Assembly: GCF_028553765.1 (NCBI RefSeq)
Contig: NZ_CP067134.1
Location: forward strand, 849,001 to 913,000
Direction of reading: 5' to 3'
From: Paracoccus stylophorae
GTDB lineage: Bacteria > Pseudomonadota > Alphaproteobacteria > Rhodobacterales > Rhodobacteraceae
Length of the DNA: 64,000 nt
The position numbers and the translations under genes were made by a program. The notes under the pieces were generated by a model. The model saw nothing but the letters and a program-made list of their open reading frames with translations, searched no databases and had not been told where the DNA came from. Within the stretch, counting starts at the first letter, position 1. Every line of letters starts with the position of its first letter. Below, piece after piece: positions 29,188 through 37,812 of the stretch.

Positions 29188-29837
29188 CGCCGGACGGGCC
29201 AAGTCCCAATCACGGCGACCGGCGCGGGCAGCGCCCCGACCTGGTCGTGCTGCATTATACCGGCATGATCGACGCCGCCTCGGCGCGCGAACGGCTGTGC
29301 GATCCGGCGGCGCAGGTCAGCGCGCACTGGCTGGTCGATGAGGATGGCCGTCCCGAGGCGCTGGTGCCCGAGGATCGTCGGGCGTGGCATGCCGGCGCAG
29401 GTTCCTGGCAGGGGCGCGAGGACGTCAATTCCCGCAGCATCGGGATCGAGATCGTCAATCCCGGCGACCGCCCCTTCACCGCCGCCCAGATGGACGGGCT
29501 GGCCCGGCTTCTGGGTGACGCCATGGCGCGCTGGCGGATTGGCCCGGCCGGGGTGATCGGCCATTCCGACATGGCGCCCGGCCGCAAAAACGACCCCGGC
29601 CCGCGCTTCGACTGGCAACGTCTGGCCCGTCAGGGGCTGGCGCTGTGGCCGGTGCAGGACGGCCCCGACCGCCCGCTGGCCGAAAGCCTTGACCGGATCG
29701 GCTATCCGCCCGCCGATCCGGCCATTCGCCTGGCCGCGTTCCGGCTGCGCTTTCGCCCATGGGCGCGCGGGCCGGAACAGCGCGCCGACCGGTGCCGCGC
29801 CGCCGCCGTGGTCCGAATCGCCGCCGACGCGCGCTGA
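29184..29837 (+). CDS. N-acetylmuramoyl-L-alanine amidase (AmpD-type, amidase_2)
   Basis: The enzyme cleaves the bond between N-acetylmuramic acid and the stem peptide. The 217-residue product has VVLHYTG near residue 26 with the first zinc histidine, the glutamate-containing RSIGIEIVNPG near 92, and GHSDMAPGRKNDPGPRFDW near 130 with the second histidine and aspartate. There is no signal peptide, so it is likely the cytoplasmic recycling enzyme, as in AmpD. The start is a TTG overlapping the lipoprotein stop; no other start lies before the first motif. Confidence 0.88.
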   Translation: MTPDGPSPNHGDRRGQRPDLVVLHYTGMIDAASARERLCDPAAQVSAHWLVDEDGRPEALVPEDRRAWHAGAGSWQGREDVNSRSIGIEIVNPGDRPFTAAQMDGLARLLGDAMARWRIGPAGVIGHSDMAPGRKNDPGPRFDWQRLARQGLALWPVQDGPDRPLAESLDRIGYPPADPAIRLAAFRLRFRPWARGPEQRADRCRAAAVVRIAADAR

Positions 29838-29848
29838 TCCGCCTCGCA

Positions 29849-29919
29849 CTCTTTCCAAATACCTCGGGGGAGTCGCGCCCCTGGGCGCGACGGGGGCAGC
29901 GCCCCCATTGACCCCGCCC
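29849..29919. repeat. Intergenic boundary repeat, copy 2
   Basis: The block CTCTTTCCAAATACCT (29849-29864) is followed by two hairpins, GTCGCGCC/GGCGCGAC and GGGGGC/GCCCCC, and by TTGACCCCGCCC (29908-29919). Both end blocks are identical to those at 13216-13310. Here it lies between the amidase gene and rnpB. Confidence 0.75.
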
Positions 29920-29936
29920 CCCGCGCACGCCATATC
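29908..29936 (+). promoter_or_regulatory. Promoter of rnpB
   Basis: TTGACC (29908-29913) and CATATC (29931-29936) are 17 bases apart. The expected start, about seven bases after the -10, is 29943, which is exactly where the outer helix of RNase P RNA begins. This agreement makes the promoter credible despite the modest -10. Confidence 0.65.
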
Positions 29937-29942
29937 CGGTCT

Positions 29943-30322
29943 GCGCGGAGGGCCGGATGGCCGCGGCGGGGCTTGCCCCGTCGAGGAAAGTCCGGACTCC
30001 ATGAGGCGACGGTGCCGGGTAACGCCCGGCGGGGGCAACCCCAGGGACAGCGCCACAGAGAACAGACCGCCGCTGCGTGCAGCGGCAAGGGTGAAACGGT
30101 GGGGTAAAAGCCCACCGGGCGGCTGGCAACAGACGCCGCATGGCAAGCCCCACCGGGAGCAATGCCGAATAGGGACCGCGCGCGGGGACACCCGCAGGGC
30201 CGCCTTGCCCCAGCAGGTCCGGGTAGGCAGCTTGATCCGGCCGGTAACGGTCGGGCCAGAGGAATGGTCATTGCCCCGGCAGAATGTCGGGGAACAGAAT
30301 CCGGCTTACACGCCCTCCGCGC
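29943..30322 (+). ncRNA. rnpB: RNase P RNA, type A
   Basis: This is the catalytic RNA that trims tRNA 5' ends. The ends are set by the P1 helix: GCGCGGAGGGC (29943-29953) pairs perfectly with GCCCTCCGCGC (30312-30322). The conserved core is present as GAGGAAAGTCCGGACTCC (29983-30000) and ACAGAATCCGGCTTACA (30294-30310), with the alphaproteobacterial GGTAAAAGCCCACCG block near 30105. The length, about 380 nucleotides, is normal. Confidence 0.96.
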
Positions 30323-30380
30323 AATCGCTGCATGGCTGCCATGCAGAACCGCTTTCGCCCGTATTCCGGGGAATTCGCGG

Positions 30381-30408
30381 TTGACTCCATCGCCCCGCTG
30401 TCTAAATA
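30381..30408 (+). promoter_or_regulatory. Promoter of rpmG
   Basis: TTGACT (30381-30386) and TAAATA (30403-30408) are 16 bases apart. The leader before the ATG at 30475 is about 60 bases and contains a hairpin GGGG-TC-GCGTG/CACGC-CCC (about 30432-30456). Confidence 0.65.
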
Positions 30409-30474
30409 GCGGGCTTCTAAGGAATTCCACGGGGGGTCGCGTGTTGCGCACGCCCCGAAGCAGGAGCGAAGACC

Positions 30475-30642
30475 ATGGCGAAGCCGACGACCATCAAGAT
30501 CCGGCTGAACTCGACGGCCGGGACCGGCCATTTCTATGTGACCAAGAAGAACGCCCGGACGATGACCGAAAAGATGACCGTTCGCAAATACGATCCGGTC
30601 GTGCGGCAGCATGTCGAATACAAGGAAGGCAAGATCAAGTAG
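30475..30642 (+). CDS. rpmG: 50S ribosomal protein L33
   Basis: L33 is a small protein of the large ribosomal subunit near the E site. The 55-residue product starts [20 protein letters not shown] and continues [14 protein letters not shown], ending [10 protein letters not shown]. It lacks the zinc cysteines, so it is the C-minus type usual in alphaproteobacteria. A good ribosome binding site (GCAGGAGCGAAG) precedes the ATG. It is transcribed alone, between its own promoter and a terminator. Confidence 0.97.
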   Translation: MAKPTTIKIRLNSTAGTGHFYVTKKNARTMTEKMTVRKYDPVVRQHVEYKEGKIK

Positions 30643-30666
30643 GATCTGGCCTGCCGGACGGATTGC

Positions 30667-30695
30667 GGGGCCGCGCCTTCGGGTTGCGGCCTTTT
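30667..30695 (+). terminator. Intrinsic terminator of rpmG
   Basis: A GC-rich hairpin with the stem GGCCGC/GCGGCC (extended by weaker pairs around a TTCG loop) is followed directly by TTTT, 27 bases after the rpmG stop. Confidence 0.75.
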
Positions 30696-30870
30696 CGCCG
30701 TTTGGCCCGGCGACCGTTTCGCGGCCGCACACGCGGCCCGGAACCTGCGCCGACAAGGGGTGTTCGCTTGCCATGAGACGACACATTCTTTCCCCTGGTC
30801 CCGGCGACCCTGCGCAACCCGGATCGCGGCATCGCCCCGATCCGGCGCGCTGGAACGAGGCGTTCCGGCC

Positions 30871-31704
30871 ATGTCCGGCATGATCGCCGACCCGTTCGCC
30901 GCGCTTGCCGCCCGACCCGGCGGCGCGCTGGCCCTGCTTTTGCGCGCCGAGGGCGGGTTTCCCCGCCGTCCGGGTGCGGCCATGGCGCTGTGGCCGGATG
31001 GCTTTCGCATCGGCAGGCTGGGCGCGGGGTGCATCGACGCCGATATTGCCGCGCATCTCGACCGGATTGCGCCGGTGACGCGGCTGACCTATGGCGCGGG
31101 CGGGCCGGTGGACCTGCCCTTGCCCTGCGGCGGCACGGTCGAGATCGCGCTGATCCGCCATCCCGATCCCGACTGGCTGACCGCGATCGCCACGGATCGC
31201 CGCCAGCGCAACGCCGGCAGATGGACGATCGAGCTTGCGACCGGGCGCGCGAACCGCGCCGACGCCGCGGGCACCGGTTTGCAGGGCGCGTCTTTCGCCC
31301 TGACCCTGCCGCCGCCCTGCGCGTTGCACATCCACGGCGAGGGCGATGAGGCCGATGCGCTGGCGGGGATCGCGCGCGGTCTGGGGCTGTCCTGTCATGC
31401 GGGCGCGGGCGGTCCTGCCGTTGATGCCCAGACCGCCGTGGTGACGCTGTTTCACGATCACGACCGGGAATTGCCGCCCTTGCGCGCGGCGCTGGCATCG
31501 TCTGCCTTCTATATCGGGGCGTTGGGCTCGCGCCGCGCGCAGCAGGCCCGCATCGCCGCCCTGCGCGAGATGGGCGCGACCGACCGCGATCTGGCGCGCC
31601 TGCGCGGCCCCATCGGCGTGGTCGCGCCGGTGCGCGAACCGCGCCTGCTGGCCGCCTCGGTCATGACCGAGATCCTTGCCGAATATGACAAGGCATTCGG
31701 ATGA
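30871..31704 (+). CDS. XdhC/CoxI-family protein
   Basis: XdhC-family proteins bind molybdenum cofactor and insert its sulfurated form into xanthine dehydrogenase or similar enzymes. The 277-residue product has the N-terminal XdhC domain (ALLLRAEGGFPRRPGAAMAL) and a C-terminal Rossmann-like domain (SSAFYIGALGSRRAQQARI near residue 210). The ATG at 30871 was preferred to longer in-frame starts, which have no ribosome binding site. It overlaps the next gene by four bases. No molybdoenzyme gene is present in the window. Confidence 0.87.
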   Translation: MSGMIADPFAALAARPGGALALLLRAEGGFPRRPGAAMALWPDGFRIGRLGAGCIDADIAAHLDRIAPVTRLTYGAGGPVDLPLPCGGTVEIALIRHPDPDWLTAIATDRRQRNAGRWTIELATGRANRADAAGTGLQGASFALTLPPPCALHIHGEGDEADALAGIARGLGLSCHAGAGGPAVDAQTAVVTLFHDHDRELPPLRAALASSAFYIGALGSRRAQQARIAALREMGATDRDLARLRGPIGVVAPVREPRLLAASVMTEILAEYDKAFG

Positions 31705-32258
31705 TCCGCGCGGGGCTTTTGCTGGCGGCGGGTGCCTCGCGCCGGTTCGGGGCGGACGACAAGTTGCTGGCGACGCTGCGGGGGCGGCCCCTGATCGCCC
31801 ATGCCGCCGATGCGCTGCGCGCGACGCCGCTGGATCGCCGCCTTGCGGTGATCGCCAATCCCGCCTTGACGCCGCATCTGGACGGATTTCAGGTTCTGCA
31901 TCTGCAATCCGCGGCGCAATCCGACAGTCTTCGCGCCGGGCTGATGGCGCTTGGTCGTCCCGACCGGGTGCTGATCGTCTTGGGCGACATGCCCGGTGTC
32001 GGCGCGGATCATCTGCGCCGCGTACTGGCAGCCGCGACCGACGACCGACCCTCTGCCAGCCGCGATCACGGCCCGCCGATGCCGCCCGCCTGTTTTCCGG
32101 CGGGCTGGCTGGATCGTCTGACCTCGCTGACGGGGGATCGCGGTGCCGGGTCGCTGATCCGCGATCTGCCGGATGACGCGCTGATCGATGCGTCCGGCCG
32201 GCTTGGCGATATCGACAGCGCCGACGATCTGGCGACATGGCAGGGGGCGGACCCGTAA
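31701..32258 (+). CDS. MobA/MocA-like molybdenum cofactor nucleotidyltransferase
   Basis: The 185-residue product has the nucleotide-binding start AGLLLAAGASRRFGADDKLL (residues 4-23), the metal-binding LGDMPGV near residue 95, and the family's C-terminal GDRGAGSLIRDLP. This resembles MocA, which makes the cytosine dinucleotide form of the molybdenum cofactor. Coupling to an XdhC-type gene fits a role in a xanthine dehydrogenase or CO-dehydrogenase-type enzyme. GTP or CTP specificity cannot be told. Confidence 0.85.
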   Translation: MIRAGLLLAAGASRRFGADDKLLATLRGRPLIAHAADALRATPLDRRLAVIANPALTPHLDGFQVLHLQSAAQSDSLRAGLMALGRPDRVLIVLGDMPGVGADHLRRVLAAATDDRPSASRDHGPPMPPACFPAGWLDRLTSLTGDRGAGSLIRDLPDDALIDASGRLGDIDSADDLATWQGADP

Positions 32259-32315
32259 GCCCGCCCCCGGTCTCGCGATGCAGGACGAAAACGCCGCACC
32301 AGGTGGGCGGGCTTA
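32256..32315. terminator. Long inverted repeat containing both stop codons of convergent genes
   Basis: TAAGCCCGCCC (32256-32266) and GGGCGGGCTTA (32305-32315) are perfect inverted copies, 38 bases apart. The outer TAA of each arm is the stop codon of the MobA-like gene (plus) and of the aminotransferase gene (minus). It probably marks transcription end for both, although no T-run follows. Confidence 0.5.
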
Positions 32316-33683
32316 GCCCAGCACCTCGGCAATCGCGTCCTTGGTGACCGAGACGATCTGATCGGCCTCGGACCGGGTCAGGCACAGCGGCGGCGCAAAG
32401 CCCAGGATATCGCCCTGCGGCATGGCCCGCGCGATGACGCCGCGCTTCAGCATCGCGGCGACGACCTTGGCGCCCTTGCCTTCCGAGGCGTCGAAGAACT
32501 GCCGCTTGTCCTTGTCCGCGACCAGTTCGACCGCGCACAGCATCCCCTCGCCCCGAACCTCGCCCACATTTGGGTGGCCGCCGACCTCGTCGCGCATGGA
32601 CTGCCAGAAATAGGCGCCGGTTTCGCCCGCGTTCTTCACCAGACCCAGATCGTCGATCAGCTTCAGGTTGGCGATGCCCGCCGCCGCGCCAATGGGATGG
32701 GCGGAATAGGTCCAGCCATGGCCCAGAACGCCGTATTCGTCCGACCCCTTCACCAGCACGTCCCACATGCGCTGGCCGACGATGCTGGCCGACAGCGGCG
32801 CATAGGCCGAGGTCAGGCCCTTCGCACTGGTGATCAGGTCGGGCTTCATGTCGTAATGGTCGCTGCCGAACATGCTGCCCAGACGGCCGAAGCCGGTCAC
32901 GACCTCGTCCGCGATCAGCAGGATGTCATGCTTGTCCAGCACCTTCTGGATCGCCAGCCAGTATCCGGCCGGCGGCGGCACGATGCCGCCCGTGCCCAGT
33001 ACCGGCTCGCCGATGAAGGCGGCGATGGTGTCGGCGCCCTCGGCCGCGATCAGATCCTCCAGCTTGGCCACGCAATGGGCCACGAAATCCGATTCGGACA
33101 TGTTCAGGTCCGGGCGGCGATAGTAATAGGGTGCCTCGGTATGGATCACCTGGCTCAGCGGCAGATCGAATTTCTTGTGGAACAGTTCCAGCCCGGTCAG
33201 GCTGCCGGTCATCAGCCCGCTGCCGTGATAGCCGCGCCAGCGGCTGATGATCTTCTTCTTCTCGGGGCGGCCCAGGATGTTGTTGTAATACCAGACCAGC
33301 TTGACGTTGGTCTCGTTCGCATCCGACCCGCCAAGCCCGAAATAGACCCGCGCCATGTGATCGGGCGCGCGGTCCATGACCATCTTGGCCAGGGTGATGT
33401 TGGCCTCGGACCCGTGGCCGGCATAGGCGTGGTAATAGGCCAGCTCATGCGCCTGTTCGGCGATCGCGTCCGCGATCTCCTTGCGACCATAGCCCACGTT
33501 CACGCAGTAAAGTCCGGCAAACCCGTCCAGCAGGCGGTTGCCGTCGCGGTCGGTGATGAAGACCCCGTCGCCGCCGGTCACGATACGTTGCGCACCCTCG
33601 CCGCGTGCGAACTGGCCCAGATTCGTCGAGGGATGGAAAAAGCTTTCGCGGTCCCATTTCGCAAGTTCGTCATTTGTCAGCAT
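32313..33683 (-). CDS. Class III aminotransferase (omega/GABA/putrescine type)
   Basis: The 456-residue PLP enzyme has the fold type I pattern: GLYCVNVGYGRKEIADAIAE near residue 60, the PLP region FGLGGSDANETNVKLVW near 110, IADEVVTGFGRLGSMFGSDH near 250, and the Schiff-base lysine in TSAKGLTSAYAPLSA near 284. It resembles SpuC-type putrescine/omega-aminotransferases. The ATG at 33683 has GGAAAAG upstream. It lies 22 bases after the semialdehyde dehydrogenase gene, so the pair probably converts an omega-amino acid or diamine to the semialdehyde and then to the acid. Confidence 0.88.
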   Translation of the reverse strand: MLTNDELAKWDRESFFHPSTNLGQFARGEGAQRIVTGGDGVFITDRDGNRLLDGFAGLYCVNVGYGRKEIADAIAEQAHELAYYHAYAGHGSEANITLAKMVMDRAPDHMARVYFGLGGSDANETNVKLVWYYNNILGRPEKKKIISRWRGYHGSGLMTGSLTGLELFHKKFDLPLSQVIHTEAPYYYRRPDLNMSESDFVAHCVAKLEDLIAAEGADTIAAFIGEPVLGTGGIVPPPAGYWLAIQKVLDKHDILLIADEVVTGFGRLGSMFGSDHYDMKPDLITSAKGLTSAYAPLSASIVGQRMWDVLVKGSDEYGVLGHGWTYSAHPIGAAAGIANLKLIDDLGLVKNAGETGAYFWQSMRDEVGGHPNVGEVRGEGMLCAVELVADKDKRQFFDASEGKGAKVVAAMLKRGVIARAMPQGDILGFAPPLCLTRSEADQIVSVTKDAIAEVLG

Positions 33684-33705
33684 ATCTTTTCCTTTCGTCC
33701 CGGTC

Positions 33706-35166
33706 TCAGGCCCAGTCGCGGCAGACATATTTGATCTCGGTAAAGGCTTCGAGGCCCTGCCGGGCGCCTTCGCGACCGATTCCGGATTGTTTCATGCCCC
33801 CGAAGGGGATCGGCGCGCCCGTCACCTTGGTGCGGTTGACCGCGACCATGCCATATTGCAACGCCCGCGTCGCCCGGTAGATCCGGCGCGGATCGAGGCT
33901 GTGGACATAGGCCACCAGCCCGTATTCGGTTGCGTTGGCGCGGGCGAACACCTCGTCCTCGTCGTCGAACACGCTGATCGCGGCGACGGGGCCAAAGGTT
34001 TCCTGCGACATGATCGCGGCATCGTCGGTCACATCGGCCAGCACGGTCGGCTTGAAGAACAGCGGCCCCTGCGCCTCGTCCACGCTGCCGCCGGTCAGCA
34101 GGCGCGCGCCCCTGGCCACCGCGTCCTCGACATGCGCCTTTTGCTTGTCGATCTGGCGGTCGTGGATCAGCGGCCCCAGATCGGGGTCCTCCATCCCGCG
34201 GCCAAGCGTCAGCCGTTCCGTGGCCTCGGTGAACCTGCGGCAGAATTCGTCATAGATCGGCCGGTGGATGTAAAGCCGGTTGGCGCCCAGGCAATCCTGG
34301 CCCGAGGTCGCGAACTTGGCCTTGATCGCCTCGGCCACGGCGCGGTCCAGATCGGCATCCTCGAACACGATGAAGGGCGCGTGGCCGCCCAATTCCATCA
34401 CCAGCCGCTTCACTGTGTCGGCGGATTGACGATACAGCAGCCGCCCGACCTCGGTCGAGCCGGTGAAGGACAGGGCGCGCACGCGCGTGTCGGCGGTCCA
34501 TTCGCCGACGATGGTGGCGGCATCGCCGATCACCGTGTTGATGACGCCGTCGGGAAAGCCCGCGCGCCGCGCCAGTACGGCCAGCGCCAGGGCCGACAGC
34601 GGCGTTTCGGCCGAGGGATGGATGACCACGGTGCAGCCCGCGCCAAGCGCCGCTGCCGCCTTGCGGGTGATCATCGCGCAGGGAAAGTTCCACGGCGTGA
34701 TCAGCGCGGCGACGCCCACCGGCTCTCGCCACAGCTCCATCTCGGCGTCGGGCAGATGGCTGGTGACGCCCTCGATATTGGGGCGCAGCGCCTCTTCGGC
34801 GTAGAACTGGACGAAGCTGGCGGCATAGTCGATCTCGCCCCGCGCCTCGCCGATGGGCTTGCCCTGCTCGGCGACCATGATCCTTGCCAGATCCTCTTTC
34901 GCGGCGACGATCAGCGCGTGCCAATGATGCAGGATCTGCGCGCGGTGCTGCGGCAGCATGGTGGACCATGCCGGAAACGCGGCCTGCGCGGCATCGACGG
35001 CGGCGCGGGCGCCGGGCGCGTCGCTGATGGCGACCTGCGCCACCAGATCGCCGGTTGCCGGATCGCGGACCGCCAGGCGGCCATCGCCGGCGAAATCGCC
35101 ACGGCCCGGCAGCAGACCGGGATCGGTAATTCTGTCGCTGAGACGGGAAGACAGATCGTCAAGCAT
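33706..35166 (-). CDS. NAD(P)-dependent succinate-semialdehyde dehydrogenase (GabD-like)
   Basis: This is an aldehyde dehydrogenase that oxidises succinate semialdehyde (or glutarate semialdehyde) to the acid. The 486-residue product has TPWNFPCAMITRKAAAALGA near residue 147, the catalytic-glutamate motif ELGGHAPFIVFEDADLD near 255, and the catalytic cysteine in SGQDCLGANRLYIH near 290. In most relatives the residue before the cysteine is T; here it is D. The ATG at 35166 has an excellent AAGGAGGTG ribosome binding site. It leads the aminotransferase gene. Confidence 0.9.
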   Translation of the reverse strand: MLDDLSSRLSDRITDPGLLPGRGDFAGDGRLAVRDPATGDLVAQVAISDAPGARAAVDAAQAAFPAWSTMLPQHRAQILHHWHALIVAAKEDLARIMVAEQGKPIGEARGEIDYAASFVQFYAEEALRPNIEGVTSHLPDAEMELWREPVGVAALITPWNFPCAMITRKAAAALGAGCTVVIHPSAETPLSALALAVLARRAGFPDGVINTVIGDAATIVGEWTADTRVRALSFTGSTEVGRLLYRQSADTVKRLVMELGGHAPFIVFEDADLDRAVAEAIKAKFATSGQDCLGANRLYIHRPIYDEFCRRFTEATERLTLGRGMEDPDLGPLIHDRQIDKQKAHVEDAVARGARLLTGGSVDEAQGPLFFKPTVLADVTDDAAIMSQETFGPVAAISVFDDEDEVFARANATEYGLVAYVHSLDPRRIYRATRALQYGMVAVNRTKVTGAPIPFGGMKQSGIGREGARQGLEAFTEIKYVCRDWA

Positions 35167-35207
35167 CGCGCACCTCCTTGTTGGCGGGAAGACTGTCCCC
35201 ACCGCGC

Positions 35208-35284
35208 CAGAGGATTCCACCAAAGCCTTCGCGGCTTACAGGGGAATCCTCTGATCTGTGCGCGAAAGCCCGCGATATCCTCTG
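35208..35284. promoter_or_regulatory. Candidate operator region with three CAGAGGAT half-sites
   Basis: CAGAGGAT occurs at 35208-35215 on the plus strand and, inverted, as ATCCTCTG at 35246-35253 and 35277-35284. The first two form a perfect ten-base inverted repeat (AGAGGATTCC/GGAATCCTCT) with a 24-base gap, inside which AAGCC-TTCGC-GGCTT forms a small hairpin. The second and third are direct copies 31 bases apart, about three helical turns. It lies between the divergent dehydrogenase and lolC/E genes. Confidence 0.5.
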
Positions 35285-35383
35285 ACCCGCCGCGTCGCGG
35301 CCGGGCGCGGCTCACGCCATTGTCGGCTTGAATTTCCGGGGCCGCGCGGTCAGGGTCTGCGCGCAATTGCAAAGGCGTTTCGC

Positions 35384-36685
35384 ATGTCCGGCCCCGCCCC
35401 GTTTTCCCGCTATGAATTCATGATCGCGTGGCGATATCTGCGCGCCCGCCGGACCGAGGGCGGGGTCAGCGTGATGACCTGGATCAGCCTGATCGGGATC
35501 GCCCTGGGGGTGATGGCGCTGATCGCGACGCTGGCCGTGCGGGCGGGGTTCCGGGCCGAGTTCGTGGATACGATCCTGGGCGCGAACGCCCATACGACGG
35601 TCTACATGGCGCCCGAGCGGGTCGAGAACGAGTTTACCGACGATGTCTACGTCGTGCCGGGCCGGATTCGCGATTACGACGCCATGGCCGCCACGCTGGC
35701 CGATATTCCCGGCGTCGTGCGGACCGCGCCGGTCATTCGCGGTCAGGTGATGGCGTCGGCCAACGACGCCTCGAACGTGGCCGAGGTGTACGGCGTCACG
35801 CTGGACGATCTGAAGGCGATGCCGCGGATCGTGGACCCGGCAACCTCGGCCGGCGATGTCGATGATTTCGAGAGCGGCATTGCCATCGGATCGGGGATCG
35901 CGCGCGAACTGAACCTGGGGATCGGCGACAGGGTCCGCCTGATCGCGCCCGAGGGGGCAAGAACCGCCTTCGGCACCACGCCGCGCGTCAATGCCTATCA
36001 GGTGGTCTATGTCTTCAGCGCCGGACGCTATGACATCGACCGCACGCGCATCTATATGCCGATGGCCGAGGCGCAAAGCTATTTCAACCGCGAGGGCGTG
36101 GCCGACGAGATCGAGGTGTTCGTGGACGATCCCGAACGGGTCGATGACTGGATGCTGCCCTTGCTGCGCGCGGCGGGCGAGGGCGCGCAGGTCTGGAGCT
36201 GGCGCGACGCGTCGGGATCGTTCCTGTCGGCGCTGGACATGGAGGATGACGTGATGTTCGTGACCCTGTCGGTGCTGGTGCTGATCGCGTCGATGAACAT
36301 CACCTCGGGGCTGATCATGCTGGTCAAGAACAAGGGCCGCGACATCGGCATCCTGCGCACGATGGGCCTGACCGAAGGCGCGGTGCTGCGGGTGTTCTTC
36401 CTGTGCGGCGCCTTTACCGGCGTGATCGGCACCATCGCCGGGGTTGTGCTGGGCGTCCTGCTGGCCCTGAACGTGGACGGCATCATGGCGGGCATCGACG
36501 CGCTGACCGGCGGCGGGGCATGGCAACCCGAGGTGCGCGGCATCTATCGCCTGCCGGCCGAATTGCGGGCCTGGGACATCCTGCGCGCGGTCGCATTGTC
36601 GCTGACGCTGTCCTTCATCGTCACCATCTTCCCCGCGCGCCGCGCCGCGCGCATGAACCCGGTCGAGGCGCTGCGCTATGAATGA
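35384..36685 (+). CDS. Lipoprotein-releasing system permease (LolC/LolE type)
   Basis: The protein is the membrane part of the ABC transporter that extracts lipoproteins from the inner membrane for transfer to the carrier LolA. The 433-residue product has one N-terminal membrane helix (about residues 30-55), a large periplasmic domain, and three C-terminal helices (about 270-420) with [24 protein letters not shown] coupling sequence. The ATG at 35384 was preferred to upstream in-frame codons because [20 protein letters not shown] fits the family. Alphaproteobacteria usually have a single LolC/E hybrid. It overlaps lolD by eight bases. Confidence 0.92.
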   Translation: MSGPAPFSRYEFMIAWRYLRARRTEGGVSVMTWISLIGIALGVMALIATLAVRAGFRAEFVDTILGANAHTTVYMAPERVENEFTDDVYVVPGRIRDYDAMAATLADIPGVVRTAPVIRGQVMASANDASNVAEVYGVTLDDLKAMPRIVDPATSAGDVDDFESGIAIGSGIARELNLGIGDRVRLIAPEGARTAFGTTPRVNAYQVVYVFSAGRYDIDRTRIYMPMAEAQSYFNREGVADEIEVFVDDPERVDDWMLPLLRAAGEGAQVWSWRDASGSFLSALDMEDDVMFVTLSVLVLIASMNITSGLIMLVKNKGRDIGILRTMGLTEGAVLRVFFLCGAFTGVIGTIAGVVLGVLLALNVDGIMAGIDALTGGGAWQPEVRGIYRLPAELRAWDILRAVALSLTLSFIVTIFPARRAARMNPVEALRYE

Positions 36686-37349
36686 GGTTCTGCGGCTTGA
36701 GGGGGTCGGCAAGACCTATGCCAGGAACGGCCCGGCGCCGGTCAGGGTGCTGGACGGGCTGGACCTGAGCGTGGCGCGCGGCGAGGTGGTGGCACTGGTC
36801 GCGCCCTCGGGGGCGGGCAAATCGACGCTGCTGCATATCGCCGGGCTGCTGGATACCCCCGATGCCGGGCGGGTGGTTCTGAACGGGCGCGACATGACCG
36901 GCCTGCCCGACAAGGCCCGGACCGAGGCGCGGCGGCGCGATCTGGGATTCGTCTATCAGTTCCATCACCTGCTGCCCGAATTCAGCGCGCTTGAGAATAT
37001 CGTGCTGCCGCAGCTGGCCAACGCGGTGCCCGCCCGCGATGCGCGGGCGCGCGCAGCCGACCTGCTGGACCGCGTCGGGCTGGGAGCCCGCGCGGATCAC
37101 CGCCCGGCCGAGTTGTCGGGGGGCGAACAGCAGCGCGTCGCGTTCTGCCGGGCGCTGGCCAACCGCCCCTCGCTGCTGCTGGCGGACGAGCCGACGGGCA
37201 ATCTGGACCCGGCCACCTCGGACCGGGTGTTCGGCCTTCTGATGGCCTTGGTGCGCGATACCGGGCTTTCGGCCCTGATCGCCACCCATAACCACCAGCT
37301 TGCCGGCCGGATGGACCGGGTCATTCGCCTGAACGAAGAGGTTGCCTGA
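36678..37349 (+). CDS. lolD: Lipoprotein-releasing system ATP-binding protein
   Basis: LolD supplies ATP hydrolysis to the LolCE permease. The 223-residue product has Walker A as [12 protein letters not shown] near residue 40, the Q-loop [16 protein letters not shown] near 92, the signature [15 protein letters not shown] near 145 and Walker [13 protein letters not shown] near 165. It directly follows and overlaps the permease gene. Confidence 0.95.
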   Translation: MNEVLRLEGVGKTYARNGPAPVRVLDGLDLSVARGEVVALVAPSGAGKSTLLHIAGLLDTPDAGRVVLNGRDMTGLPDKARTEARRRDLGFVYQFHHLLPEFSALENIVLPQLANAVPARDARARAADLLDRVGLGARADHRPAELSGGEQQRVAFCRALANRPSLLLADEPTGNLDPATSDRVFGLLMALVRDTGLSALIATHNHQLAGRMDRVIRLNEEVA

Positions 37350-37404
37350 CCGGCCCCGACAGGGCAGAGTCCGGCCAAAGAACGCGGAATACAAAGGGGC
37401 AGCG

Positions 37405-37812
37405 ATGAAGGCACTGACTTGGGCAGGGTTTGGCGGCGTGGCGATTCTGGGGCTGATCGCCGCCTGCGCACCCGAGGCGAAGATCGCCACCGCGCGCGGC
37501 GATTACATGAATCTGTGCGCCGATTGCCACGGCCCCGAAGGCAAGGGCAACGGTCCCCTGGCCGCAGGGATGACGCCCGCGCCCGTCGATGTGACCCGCA
37601 TCGCGCGCGACAATGACGGCGATTTCCCCAAGGCGCGGGTGATGAGCCATATCTATGGCTTCACCCCCGGTCGCAGCGAATCGCCGATGCCGCAATTCGG
37701 CGATCTGCTGGACGGCCCGACCGTTCTTTACGACAGCGGCGACGGGATCATGACGGCCACGCCGGCGCGGCTGGTGGCGCTGATGGAATATGTCCAGCAG
37801 ATGCAGCAATAG
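37405..37812 (+). CDS. Class I cytochrome c, probably lipid-anchored
   Basis: The 135-residue product has a signal sequence ending in the lipobox-like LIAAC at residues 17-21, one haem-binding motif CADCH near residue 38, and a likely axial methionine in SESPMPQFGDLL near residue 93. It should carry one haem c on the outer face of the inner membrane or in the periplasm. The electron partner is not known. The ATG at 37405 follows AAAGGGGCAGCG. It overlaps the PAP2 gene by 23 bases. Confidence 0.88.
   Translation: MKALTWAGFGGVAILGLIAACAPEAKIATARGDYMNLCADCHGPEGKGNGPLAAGMTPAPVDVTRIARDNDGDFPKARVMSHIYGFTPGRSESPMPQFGDLLDGPTVLYDSGDGIMTATPARLVALMEYVQQMQQ

Noticed and set aside
30281..30380. ATTCCGGGGAAT palindrome after rnpB as an operator
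   Set aside because: Only five-base arms with a two-base centre in GC-rich DNA, and it lies before the rpmG -35 without further copies. This could be chance.
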